Below, piece by piece: positions 1-5,517 of a stretch of DNA of 7,186 bases. A program made the position numbers and the translations under genes. Source of the stretch: Gemmataceae bacterium (GTDB lineage: Bacteria > Planctomycetota > Planctomycetia > Gemmatales > Gemmataceae); assembly GCA_025056835.1 (NCBI GenBank), contig JANWVS010000094.1, positions 1-7,186 on the forward strand. The letters run 5' to 3'. The notes under the pieces were generated by a model. It was not told the DNA's origin. It did no database searches and saw nothing but the letters and a program-made list of their open reading frames with translations. Positions within the stretch are counted from its first letter, which is position 1. Every line of letters starts with the position of its first letter.

Positions 1-826
1 TGCCGCGCTCGGCGACGACCTGGTCCACGACAGCAACCGGCGGCTCCGCCAAGATGCTAACCGACGGGTAGACGATTTGCAACTTCAGATGGGCTGCTTC
101 GTCGCGGATAAGCACCGCCTCGTTTTCCCACGCCAGCAGTACATCGCCGAGTTTGTTCTTCACGAAACTCTGGGCCGAGCCGCGCGCTCCGGTATCGAGC
201 TTGACCACGTTGCGATACAACTTGCGGACGAATTCGACGGCCTCGGCGTCGGATCCCTTTTTGTGTCGTTTCACGTAGCCCCACGCCGCCAGAAAGTTGT
301 ACTTGGCACCTCCCGACGTCAAAGGGTTGGGCGTCAGAATTTTGATCCCCGGTCGGACCAAGTCGTCCCAGTCGGTGATCCCCTTGGGATTGCCGGTTCG
401 GACCAAGAAGACGATAGTTGAGGCATACGGGGCGGCGTTGTACGGCAGGCGTTTTTGCCAATCGGGCGCGATCAGTCCTTTGCGGGCGATGGCATCGATG
501 TCCCCGGGTACGGCCAAGGTGACGACGTCGGCTTTCAGACCGTCGATGACCGCCCGAGTCGATGCCCCGGATCCGTTGTGCGACTGGGTGATCCGGACTG
601 CTCGTCCTTTGGCGGCTTGTTCGGCAATGAAGACCTGGTTCAGCTCTTGGTATAGTTCCCGCGTTGGATCGTAGGAGACGTTGACGATCTCCGTCACAGT
701 ACCGTTTGTTGACGGCGCACCAGAATCGGTAGCTGTGCTGCCACAGCCCAAAAGGCACGCCAGCAGAACGGCCGGTGCTGGCCGACAGCTTACATAGCGG
801 TATCGAATCACCTGAGCCTGAAACAT
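1..826 (-). CDS. sbp: Sulfate ABC transporter substrate-binding lipoprotein (partial, C-terminus off the left edge)
   Basis: Periplasmic protein that captures sulfate (or thiosulfate) and delivers it to the CysTWA permease/ATPase for assimilatory sulfur uptake. The 275 visible residues start [10 protein letters not shown] and carry a lipoprotein signal: a hydrophobic stretch ending in the lipobox LLGC (residues 25-28), so Cys28 should be lipidated after Sec export. Family motifs follow in the order of enterobacterial Sbp: [15 protein letters not shown] (49-63), QSHNGSGAS (81-89), the [12 protein letters not shown] block (94-105), DWDDLV (152-157), [10 protein letters not shown] (165-174) and LLAWENEA (230-237). 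About 75 C-terminal residues are missing beyond base 1, where permease genes would be expected. The ATG at 826 has no clear Shine-Dalgarno; an in-frame GTG at 811 is the alternative and leaves the lipobox intact. It is divergent from an Rrf2-type regulator. The classic HGGSGKQ is HNGSGAS here, so sulfate versus thiosulfate preference is open. The family call is very safe. Confidence 0.95.
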   Translation of the reverse strand, partial: MFQAQVIRYRYVSCRPAPAVLLACLLGCGSTATDSGAPSTNGTVTEIVNVSYDPTRELYQELNQVFIAEQAAKGRAVRITQSHNGSGASTRAVIDGLKADVVTLAVPGDIDAIARKGLIAPDWQKRLPYNAAPYASTIVFLVRTGNPKGITDWDDLVRPGIKILTPNPLTSGGAKYNFLAAWGYVKRHKKGSDAEAVEFVRKLYRNVVKLDTGARGSAQSFVKNKLGDVLLAWENEAVLIRDEAAHLKLQIVYPSVSILAEPPVAVVDQVVAERG

Positions 827-832
827 AACGTT

Positions 833-855
833 ACTATCGTAATCATGATTATAGT
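833..855. promoter_or_regulatory. Candidate operator: nested palindrome over the sbp -10 box
   Basis: AATCATGATT (841-850) is a perfect 10-base palindrome. It is flanked by ACTAT (833-837) and ATAGT (851-855), which are inverted copies of each other but sit 3 bases off-centre. The element overlaps the -10 box and predicted start of sbp. Rrf2-family dimers bind AT-rich inverted repeats, and an Rrf2 gene starts 210 bases away in the opposite direction. Binding is inferred; the sequence does not closely copy a CymR or IscR consensus that I can recall. Confidence 0.5.
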
Positions 856-876
856 GTATCGCTTGTCAACGGCCAA
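848..876 (-). promoter_or_regulatory. Promoter of the sulfate-binding protein gene
   Basis: Read on the minus strand: TTGGCC (871-876), 17 bases, then a perfect TATAAT (848-853). This predicts a transcript start near 841 and a leader of only about 15 bases before the ATG at 826. The perfect -10 box and ideal spacing make this the best sigma70-type promoter in the window. A nearer TTGACA is spaced only 10 bases from the TATAAT and is not counted as its -35. Confidence 0.6.
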
Positions 877-916
877 ATGAAACTAACACAACGCCCCAGC
901 GACGTCCGATACCGTC

Positions 917-941
917 GGCCCCAATCCGTCGATCCGGGGCC
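917..941. repeat. GC-rich inverted repeat in the divergent intergenic region
   Basis: GGCCCC (917-922) and GGGGCC (936-941) form a perfect 6-base inverted repeat with a 13-base gap. It lies between the two divergent promoters and outside both predicted transcripts, so it is more likely a DNA-level site or chance than an RNA leader. Its role is unknown. Confidence 0.3.
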
Positions 942-973
942 TTTGCCTGCGCCGGAGGTGACAAGCCTGGCAG

Positions 974-1007
974 ATTCAAAGATGGTCGCTTCGATTCGAG
1001 TTTGAAT
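974..1007. promoter_or_regulatory. Inverted repeat at the Rrf2 gene promoter
   Basis: ATTCAAA (974-980) and TTTGAAT (1001-1007) are exact 7-base inverted copies 20 bases apart, and the right arm covers the -35 box of the regulator gene. It could be an autoregulatory site. The spacing is about two helical turns, but the match is short enough to be chance. Confidence 0.3.
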
Positions 1008-1029
1008 GATTCGTGATTTGTTTAGTAAT
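1001..1029 (+). promoter_or_regulatory. Candidate promoter of the Rrf2 regulator
   Basis: TTTGAA (1001-1006), 17 bases, AGTAAT (1024-1029). Each box matches the sigma70 consensus at four of six positions with ideal spacing. The predicted start near 1036 gives a leader of about 30 bases. Confidence 0.4.
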
Positions 1030-1064
1030 GTATTGAGAGGGACACGATTGCGGGATGATGTTTC

Positions 1065-1496
1065 ATGAAGATCTCGGCGAAAGCGGAATACGCCTGCTTG
1101 GCGTTGGCGGAGTTGGCGTTGCGACACGAACGCGGCCAACCGACCAGCCTCAAGGTGATCGCCGACAAGCACGCCATTTCGCAGGCCTTCCTGATGCAAA
1201 TCTTTCTTCAACTCAAAGGGGCCAAGCTGGTGCAGAGCGTCCGCGGCGCCACCGGCGGCTATCAACTCGCCCGGCCCCCGAAGCAAATTCCTCTCGGTGA
1301 AATCATCGACGTGATCGACGGCGCTGCCAACGAGAGTTTTGCCCTCGGCTCCGTGCCGCCGACGCCGGTAGTGCGCGCCTTGGTGGATGTTTGGAGACAA
1401 GTTCGCCGAGCGGAACGCAGCGTGCTGGAAACCGTCACGTTAGGCGATTTGATACTCCTGGCCCGCGACGGCGGTTCCGGCGATTACCAGATCTGA
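1065..1496 (+). CDS. Rrf2-family transcriptional regulator (CymR-like, no Fe-S cysteines)
   Basis: Cytoplasmic DNA-binding regulator of 143 residues, the usual Rrf2 length. The N-terminus MKISAKAEYACLALAELALR is the typical first helix. Residues 26-50 form the helix-turn-helix, with the recognition helix around SQAFLMQIFLQL (39-50), and the wing is VRGATGGYQLARPP (59-72). A long dimerisation helix follows (about 101-121), then the family-like tail VLETVTLGDLILLAR. The only cysteine is Cys11, so the three-Cys cluster site of IscR/NsrR/RirA is absent. That places it nearer to CymR, which works without a cluster, in Bacillus through cysteine synthase. It is divergent from the sulfate-binding protein gene, so it probably controls sulfate uptake. 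The ATG at 1065 has no convincing Shine-Dalgarno, but homology starts exactly there; upstream ATGs at 1055 and 1058 are out of frame. The family is certain; the regulon is inferred from position. Confidence 0.92.
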   Translation: MKISAKAEYACLALAELALRHERGQPTSLKVIADKHAISQAFLMQIFLQLKGAKLVQSVRGATGGYQLARPPKQIPLGEIIDVIDGAANESFALGSVPPTPVVRALVDVWRQVRRAERSVLETVTLGDLILLARDGGSGDYQI

Positions 1497-1589
1497 ATTT
1501 CGGAAGCATCGAGCGACCCGCACTCATTCGGGTTGATCGTCGTGGGCACGCGCGAGCGACTTGATCGGGCACGGGAGCAACGAGTAGTA

Positions 1590-1610
1590 CGCACGGATGC
1601 GACCCGTGCG
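1590..1610. terminator. Possible hairpin between convergent genes
   Basis: CGCACGG (1590-1596) and CCGTGCG (1604-1610) form a perfect 7-base stem with a 7-base loop. It lies between the ends of the convergent Rrf2 gene (1496) and the secreted-protein gene (1629), where a bidirectional terminator could sit. There is no T-run on either side, so intrinsic termination is doubtful. Confidence 0.35.
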
Positions 1611-1628
1611 GAACGGGCAGCGCCGAGA

Positions 1629-2000
1629 CTAATTCAGCTTGAACATGTTGACGGCGCCGCCGTTGACGGTCATCGTCTTGGGCTGGGGCGCGGCGGGCGT
1701 CTTCACCAGTCCAAACGACGGCAGCTTGGGAGGCCAGCTGCCCAGGGTAATTCGCGGAAACATGGTTGACATGTTGACCACGCTGGGGGAACGAAGTGCG
1801 CCGGTCGGTTGCAAGGTAGTCGAGGGACTGTGAACTTTCATGGCGGCGCTGGGATTGACGTACTTCATATTCAGTTTGCGAGGATCGACGCCGGTGAAAA
1901 AGGAACCGGCGGAGCCTCCGCCGACCGGCTGTTGCGCGAGCACAGGAAGTACCAGCGCCGCGGCGCTCACGAGGCTTGCCAACCACCAAGTCTTGCGCAT
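1629..2000 (-). CDS. Small secreted protein of unknown function
   Basis: 123 residues, not recognised. The N-terminus MRKTWWLASLVSAAALVLPVLAQQ is a clear Sec signal peptide with likely cleavage after Ala22 (VLA|QQ). The mature part, about 101 residues, has no cysteines. It is rich in Pro, Ser, Thr, Val and Asn, with a Gly-rich start (VGGGSAGSFF) and many prolines at 91-107, and looks largely unstructured or extended. The ATG start is well supported: GGAGG (minus strand, 2007-2011) lies 6 bases upstream. It is downstream of the HtrA protease gene in the same direction but separated by 336 bases with its own promoter, so a joint operon is unlikely. The opposite-strand frames here lack any comparable start signal or signal peptide. 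It acts outside the cytoplasm; nothing more can be said from sequence. Confidence 0.8.
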   Translation of the reverse strand: MRKTWWLASLVSAAALVLPVLAQQPVGGGSAGSFFTGVDPRKLNMKYVNPSAAMKVHSPSTTLQPTGALRSPSVVNMSTMFPRITLGSWPPKLPSFGLVKTPAAPQPKTMTVNGGAVNMFKLN

Positions 2001-2059
2001 TTTCCGCCTCCGTGCCTTGCGTACCGAGCGATCCTTTAGAGTTCAGAGGTAGAGGCAGC

Positions 2060-2087
2060 ACCATAACCGACCGGCCGCCGTTGTCAA
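2060..2087 (-). promoter_or_regulatory. Promoter of the small secreted-protein gene
   Basis: On the minus strand a perfect TTGACA (2082-2087) is followed after 16 bases by TATGGT (2060-2065, four of six matches). The predicted start near 2053 gives a leader of about 50 bases containing the Shine-Dalgarno. Confidence 0.5.
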
Positions 2088-2266
2088 GAACAAAACAATA
2101 TCATGCCCTTTCCGGGACAACGCCTGACTTGGACATGGGCAGTTGTCACGTTCTTTACGGACGTGCGTCGATCCGAAGTTGCCGACCGCTCGCCTGCTTT
2201 GCCCCGGCCGGCTCTCGCGACCAGACTAGCGGGTGAGAGCTTCTGCCCTTCAACGTATCGAATGGA

Positions 2267-2303
2267 CCGTCGAGCACTCGCCGGCCAAACGAGTGCTCGA
2301 CGG
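2267..2303 (-). terminator. Strong stem-loop downstream of htrA
   Basis: CCGTCGAGCACTCG (2267-2280) and CGAGTGCTCGACGG (2290-2303) are perfect 14-base inverted copies around a 9-base loop. The element begins 33 bases past the htrA stop, the usual place for a terminator or a 3'-end-protecting hairpin. On the htrA strand the bases after the stem read TCCATTCGAT, without a proper U-run, so it may block 3' exonucleases or act with Rho instead of being a textbook intrinsic terminator. Confidence 0.6.
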
Positions 2304-2336
2304 ATGAGTCGACCGTGTGGTCGCTTGGCGTCGTGC

Positions 2337-3824
2337 TTACTCCGCTTTGAGCAGCACGAAGTTGATGCCGCCCTGGGAGGTGAGCACTTGGAGCAGCACG
2401 CCGCGGGCCAAGTTGGCCGCTTCGAACGCCTGGTGAGCGGCGGCAGCATTAGCCACTTTGCGATCGTCGACTTTGACAATGACCATGCCGCGCCGTAAGC
2501 CGGCCTCGTGGGCCAAGCTGTTCGGATCAACCCTCGAAATCAACGCCCCTTTGGTGCCGGGACGGAACCCGAACGATTCCGCGGCATCGTCGGTCAGGTC
2601 TGCGATTTCCAAGCCGTACTTCTCGAGGGTTACCGTTTCCGGTTCGGTCGTTGGCCGCCGTACCGGGGCGCGCGAAACCAGACCGAAGTCCTTGGGTTGC
2701 TCGAGGATCGTGACGGGCAACTGAAGATTTTTACCGTCGCGGAGAACCTCGACGACCGTTTCTTTGTTGATGGGCATATTGACGACCGTCTCTTGCAGGT
2801 GCTTGCCGTCACGGATCTTCTTGCCGCCGATCCCGGTGATAATGTCGCCGGGCTGGACGCCGGCTCGCGCCGCGGGACTGCCTTCGAGCACCTGGCCGAC
2901 CACGACGCCGACCTCCTTGGGCACACCGAGACGCTCGGCGACTTCCGGATCGAGATCGCGCGTCGAGACACCCAGATAGCCGCGACGGACCACACCTTCG
3001 GTTTGCAGCTGCTTAGCGACGTTCTTGGCCAGATTGCTTGCAATCGCCAAGCCGACGCCCTGGAAACCGCCGGTTCGGCTACGGATGGCGGCATTGATGC
3101 CGATGACCTTGCCGTCCAAGGTCACCAACGGACCACCACTATTGCCGGGATTGATCGCGGCGTCGGTTTGAATGAAGTCTTCATAGAAATTCATATTGAA
3201 ACCGGCGCGGCCCTTGGCACTGACGATGCCCTGTGTGACGCTGCCGGTCAATCCAAAGGGAGCGCCCACGGCCAGCACACGGTCGCCGATCTCCGCGGCG
3301 GCGCTATCGCCGAACTCGAGGTAAGGAAACGTCACCCCCTTGGCGTCGAGGATGACAATGGCCAGGTCGGTTCGGGGGTCGGTGCGAATGGCGCGCGACG
3401 TGAATTTGCGGCCGTCGTGGAGCGTTACCGTGACACTACTGGCCCCTTGCACGACATGGAAATTGGTCAGGATCACACCGCTGGGGTCGATGAAGAAACC
3501 CGAACCGAAACCGACTTGAGGCAACTCATTGAAGTCCGGAAACCGATTAAACTCTTCGAAGAAGCGCCGGAACTCTTCTGGCAGACGTGGATCGTCGATC
3601 GGCAGTTTGCGTTTCAATTTGACGGCGACATTGTTTGCTTTGGCCTCTAAACTGACGACCGCCGGCAACACTTTTTTCACCACGTCGCGATACGACGTCA
3701 TTTCCCTGGGAATGGTCGTTCCAGGCGGTGTCGCAGTTTGACCAATCAAACGATCACCGACGAGATAACCGCCGGCGACGAATCCCGCCAGCAGCAGACC
3801 AACGGTCCAGGGCCAGGATCTCAT
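2337..3824 (-). CDS. htrA: HtrA/DegP-type (Do family) serine protease, membrane-anchored, two PDZ domains
   Basis: Envelope quality-control protease that cuts misfolded proteins outside the cytoplasmic membrane. 495 residues, normal for DegP-like proteins with two PDZ domains. A hydrophobic segment at about 6-23 (WTVGLLLAGFVAGGYLVG) is a signal anchor with no obvious cleavage site. The trypsin-like domain (about 41-275) has the full triad: His123 in TNFHVV, Asp153 in RTDLAIV and Ser229 in NPGNSGGPL. PDZ1 spans about 281-375 (RGYLGVSTRDL, then SPAARAGVQPGDIITGI). PDZ2 spans about 402-494 and contains the carboxylate-loop-like YGLEIADLTDD and AGLRRGMVIVKVDD. A stretch at 66-102 rich in charged residues and Phe corresponds to the LA loop of Do proteases. 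The start is firm: AAAGGAGG (minus strand, 3833-3840) lies 8 bases before the ATG. A 380-residue antisense frame is only a shadow. It could be named degP, degQ or mucD; the family itself is certain. Confidence 0.97.
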   Translation of the reverse strand: MRSWPWTVGLLLAGFVAGGYLVGDRLIGQTATPPGTTIPREMTSYRDVVKKVLPAVVSLEAKANNVAVKLKRKLPIDDPRLPEEFRRFFEEFNRFPDFNELPQVGFGSGFFIDPSGVILTNFHVVQGASSVTVTLHDGRKFTSRAIRTDPRTDLAIVILDAKGVTFPYLEFGDSAAAEIGDRVLAVGAPFGLTGSVTQGIVSAKGRAGFNMNFYEDFIQTDAAINPGNSGGPLVTLDGKVIGINAAIRSRTGGFQGVGLAIASNLAKNVAKQLQTEGVVRRGYLGVSTRDLDPEVAERLGVPKEVGVVVGQVLEGSPAARAGVQPGDIITGIGGKKIRDGKHLQETVVNMPINKETVVEVLRDGKNLQLPVTILEQPKDFGLVSRAPVRRPTTEPETVTLEKYGLEIADLTDDAAESFGFRPGTKGALISRVDPNSLAHEAGLRRGMVIVKVDDRKVANAAAAHQAFEAANLARGVLLQVLTSQGGINFVLLKAE

Positions 3825-3885
3825 AGTTAGGTCCTCCTTTCTGTGCCTGAACTTTTCACTTGGGCGAAATAGCGCTCTCTAATAC

Positions 3886-3916
3886 ATCATACGCGGGCAG
3901 CTCTTTCCAAGATCAA
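3886..3916 (-). promoter_or_regulatory. Weak candidate promoter for htrA
   Basis: On the minus strand TTGATC (3911-3916) and TATGAT (3886-3891) are spaced by 19 bases, which is long for sigma70. The boxes match four and five of six positions. HtrA genes are often driven by stress sigma factors, but I see no convincing ECF-type boxes. Leader length would be about 55 bases. Confidence 0.25.
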
Positions 3917-3944
3917 CCGTTCAGCGTCATCATCGACGACGGTT
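3915..3944 (-). terminator. Bulged hairpin upstream of htrA
   Basis: AACCGT (3915-3920) pairs with ACGGTT (3939-3944), and inside it CGTC (3925-3928) pairs with GACG (3935-3938), leaving a 4-base bulge on one side and a 6-base loop. It lies 20 bases after the stop of the small ORF at 3964-4197 and overlaps the putative htrA -35. It could end transcription coming from the right or be an operator; there is no T-run. Confidence 0.3.
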
Positions 3945-3963
3945 CACGGGTGCCGGGAGTCCT

Positions 3964-4197
3964 CTAGCCACGGTCGTAAATCGGTCCGAATCTTTTGAAA
4001 AATAACGACTTGCGCCACAATGGAACGGCCCTGTCATCGTTGGGTGACGGATCGTCACCGAGACCGCGCTTACCGGCAGCAATCACGAAATCCGGCTGAG
4101 CGGCGAACCCCAGCTTGGCGGCCTCGGCGCGATGAAATGTGCAAAAGTCTTTTATAACGTTGTCAGCCAGCAACGCCGGCCAACGCTCTCGGCGCAA
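3964..4197 (-). CDS. Doubtful small ORF or gene remnant, not recognised
   Basis: 77 residues from a TTG codon. The frame is open upstream to a TAG at 4243-4245 without an ATG, so up to about 92 codons could be read. I do not recognise the protein. The middle (about RAEAAKLGFAAQPDFVIAAGKRG) has protein-like composition and GC-rich third positions, but there is no Shine-Dalgarno, no signal peptide and no clear domain. It lies between the Dabb gene and htrA on the same strand, filling what would otherwise be a gap of about 450 bases. It may be a true small gene, the tail of a decayed longer gene, or non-coding. The lack of a normal start codon favours a remnant. Confidence 0.3.
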   Translation of the reverse strand: MRRERWPALLADNVIKDFCTFHRAEAAKLGFAAQPDFVIAAGKRGLGDDPSPNDDRAVPLWRKSLFFKRFGPIYDRG

Positions 4198-4274
4198 ACC
4201 TTCCTTGGCGAGACGACAAAGAAGCCTCGGCGCACCGGCAAACTAAATAAGTGAGACGATTGAGAAAAACTACG

Positions 4275-4685
4275 CTATTTGCTCACGTACGAATCAAATA
4301 CTCGTACTTTTTTCCAGCTGTCCCGATTCTCTTTGATAAACTCCTCGTGGCGCGGCGCGGTTTGGTAAGCATCGTGCGCAGCCTTGTCCTTGAAGACCAG
4401 ATGCAAGGCCACGTCGAAATCCAGATCGTTTACGTCGCGCTTCAAGTCTTCACACAAGACCCCTGCCGCGAAAAATACCGTGCCCGGGTGGTCGCTGAGA
4501 TACTTCTTGCAGGCCGCGACCAGTTTCTCCTTGGCCTGCGGCGTCGGCTCCTTGAGCGAAAAATACACCATGTGTGCGAGCATGCGAGTCTCCTTTGCTC
4601 CGGCCTGAACGTAGGCCCCTCTACCAACGTACCATGCAGCAGCCACCAGCACCGCCAACGCCACCCCGCAGATCACCTTACGCAT
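4275..4685 (-). CDS. Dabb (stress-responsive A/B barrel) domain protein with N-terminal anchor
   Basis: From the ATG at 4685 the product has 136 residues. Residues 5-20 (ICGVALAVLVAAAWYV) form a signal anchor or uncleaved signal, and 35-133 form one Dabb ferredoxin-like barrel: MLAHMVYFSL opening strand, ALHLVFKD central strand, then AAHDAYQTAPRHEEFI helix and VRVFDSYV closing strand. Dabb proteins are small dimers; a few have known enzymatic roles, but most, including this type, have none assigned. Two starts look real. The ATG at 4685 has GAGGTGG 5 bases upstream. An internal ATG at 4583, exactly where the domain starts, has a stronger AAAGGAG 6 bases upstream and would give a 102-residue soluble protein. 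A TTG at 4718 is less likely. The family assignment is firm; the start, and so the location in the cell, is not. Confidence 0.88.
   Translation of the reverse strand: MRKVICGVALAVLVAAAWYVGRGAYVQAGAKETRMLAHMVYFSLKEPTPQAKEKLVAACKKYLSDHPGTVFFAAGVLCEDLKRDVNDLDFDVALHLVFKDKAAHDAYQTAPRHEEFIKENRDSWKKVRVFDSYVSK
4590..4596 (-). promoter_or_regulatory. Internal Shine-Dalgarno inside the Dabb gene
   Basis: AAAGGAG on the minus strand, 6 bases before an in-frame ATG at 4583 that begins the domain core MLAHMVYFSL. Spacing and sequence are better than at the upstream ATG (4685), so ribosomes may start here, giving a cytosolic form in addition to, or instead of, the anchored form. Confidence 0.6.
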
Positions 4686-4732
4686 CGGAGCCACCTCAAC
4701 GTTATTCACTTGGACCAAACAGATTGTGAGTT

Positions 4733-4762
4733 ATCATAGACAGCTCTCATGTCCGGGGGCAA
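4733..4762 (-). promoter_or_regulatory. Candidate promoter of the Dabb gene
   Basis: On the minus strand TTGCCC (4757-4762), 18 bases, TATGAT (4733-4738): four and five of six matches. The predicted start near 4726 gives a leader of about 40 bases before the ATG at 4685, so the transcript would include both starts. Confidence 0.45.
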
Positions 4763-4980
4763 CCTGCCCGGGAGAGCATTTGCGGCAAATCACGACTACC
4801 GACGAACTACCCGAAACCATCAAGGAACCGACATCGGCTCCGCTTGATCGCGAAAGTGATGACAACCGGCAACGCGCCGGTGGTCAGCAAACCGTCCGTC
4901 ATGATTGACGGGCGCGATGCCTGACCTGGGTCGCGCGTCGAATGCAACCTCCTGCGTCGTCCATGCCTTCCAACACGGCG

Positions 4981-5009
4981 CTGACGCGAGAGCGTCACCC
5001 CCCTAAAAT
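4981..5009 (+). promoter_or_regulatory. Candidate promoter of the STAS gene with overlapping palindrome
   Basis: CTGACG (4981-4986), 17 bases, TAAAAT (5004-5009): four and five of six matches, predicted start near 5016 and a leader of about 75 bases. TGACGC (4982-4987) and GCGTCA (4992-4997) form a perfect inverted repeat around GAGA that overlaps the -35 box, so a repressor site is possible. Confidence 0.4.
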
Positions 5010-5092
5010 ATCGTGCCGAGGCACGCTTTCAGGCGTGTTGCGTTCCCTCATTGGCAGGGCAACGGGTTCGGCGCCCGTTTGCGGGAGAAACC

Positions 5093-5464
5093 ATGTCGGC
5101 CGCCGCACACGAATTTCAAATCGAGCGCCACGGCGAAATCGCCGTCGTCACGCCATCGGCCAAAGTCGAAGAAATGCACGAAACGATGATTGAACAAGCC
5201 GCCCGCATGGTCGTGCAGTCGTTACGCGCCGACCCCCCGGCGGGCATCGTGATCGATCTCAGTAAGGTCAACTACTTCGGCTCGGTGTTTGTTTCCTTCC
5301 TGTTGCGTTGTCATTCGCTGGCCAAGAAGCACGGCAGCGAGATTGTCCTGGCCGGACCATCCGAACCCGCCCGCGAGCTTTTGAAGTTGCTCGACCTCGA
5401 AACACTCTGGGCTATTTACGACGGCCGTCAAGAAGCCCTGGCCGCCCTCGCTGGCTCCGATTGA
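5093..5464 (+). CDS. STAS-domain protein, SpoIIAA/RsbV-like anti-sigma factor antagonist
   Basis: 123 residues, almost entirely one STAS domain, the size of SpoIIAA/RsbV. Such proteins bind an anti-sigma kinase or another partner and are switched by phosphorylation of one serine. The core is at residues 51-71: GIVIDLSKVNYFGSVFVSFLL, where SpoIIAA has a DLSFMDSSG-type motif. The phosphorylatable serine is retained as Ser64, but the preceding Asp is Gly63 and the following Ser is Val65. The later part (SLAKKHGSEIVLAGPSEPARELLKLLDL) fits the second half of the domain. The ATG at 5093 is chosen because GGGAG lies 5 bases upstream; a TTG at 5051 would add 14 unlikely residues. No kinase or sigma factor gene is in the window, so its partner is unknown. 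A queC-like gene follows after 53 bases in the same direction and may be co-transcribed. The domain is clear; a role in sigma control is inferred from the family. Confidence 0.88.
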   Translation: MSAAAHEFQIERHGEIAVVTPSAKVEEMHETMIEQAARMVVQSLRADPPAGIVIDLSKVNYFGSVFVSFLLRCHSLAKKHGSEIVLAGPSEPARELLKLLDLETLWAIYDGRQEALAALAGSD

Positions 5465-5517
5465 ATTAAGGGATAGCCGTCGCAGGAGCGAAATCAGCAG
5501 CCCCCAACGACCCGACC

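Larger units (their letters stand above)
2001..2336. other. Intergenic region between htrA and the secreted-protein gene
   Basis: 336 bases without a credible gene. From the right, read leftward, it holds the strong stem-loop after htrA (2267-2303), a stretch at about 2090-2265 in which I see no gene or clear signal, the TTGACA promoter (2060-2087), and the leader with GGAGG for the secreted protein. ORFs crossing it on either strand are out-of-frame overlaps of neighbours. Confidence 0.6.
4686..5092. other. Divergent intergenic region between the Dabb and STAS genes
   Basis: About 400 bases without a credible gene. The left end holds the Dabb promoter and leader, and the right end holds the STAS promoter (4981-5009) and leader. 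In the middle I see only small inverted repeats, such as CCGTC/GACGG around ATGATT near 4902-4918; frames crossing it on both strands lack coding character. Confidence 0.55.

Noticed and set aside
57..758. Minus-strand 233-residue ORF at the left edge
   Set aside because: It is Arg-rich and out of frame with the clear sulfate-binding protein on the same strand, whose motifs run unbroken from 826 to 1.
827..1064. A riboswitch (such as a SAM-type) controlling sulfate uptake
   Set aside because: The predicted sbp leader is only about 15 bases, far too short, and no conserved riboswitch core is visible on either strand.
849..1400. 183-residue minus-strand ORF
   Set aside because: It is antisense to the Rrf2 gene, crosses the promoter region and has no recognisable protein features.
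1435..2064. 209-residue minus-strand ORF
   Set aside because: It overlaps the small secreted protein in another frame and is Arg/Gln-rich noise; the other frame has a signal peptide and Shine-Dalgarno.
2508..3650. 380-residue plus-strand ORF
   Set aside because: It is fully antisense to htrA, has no domain or start signal, and its length follows from the GC-rich codons of the protease gene.
4807..4998. 63-residue minus-strand ORF in the Dabb-STAS gap
   Set aside because: No Shine-Dalgarno, no domain, Arg-rich, and it crosses the STAS promoter region.
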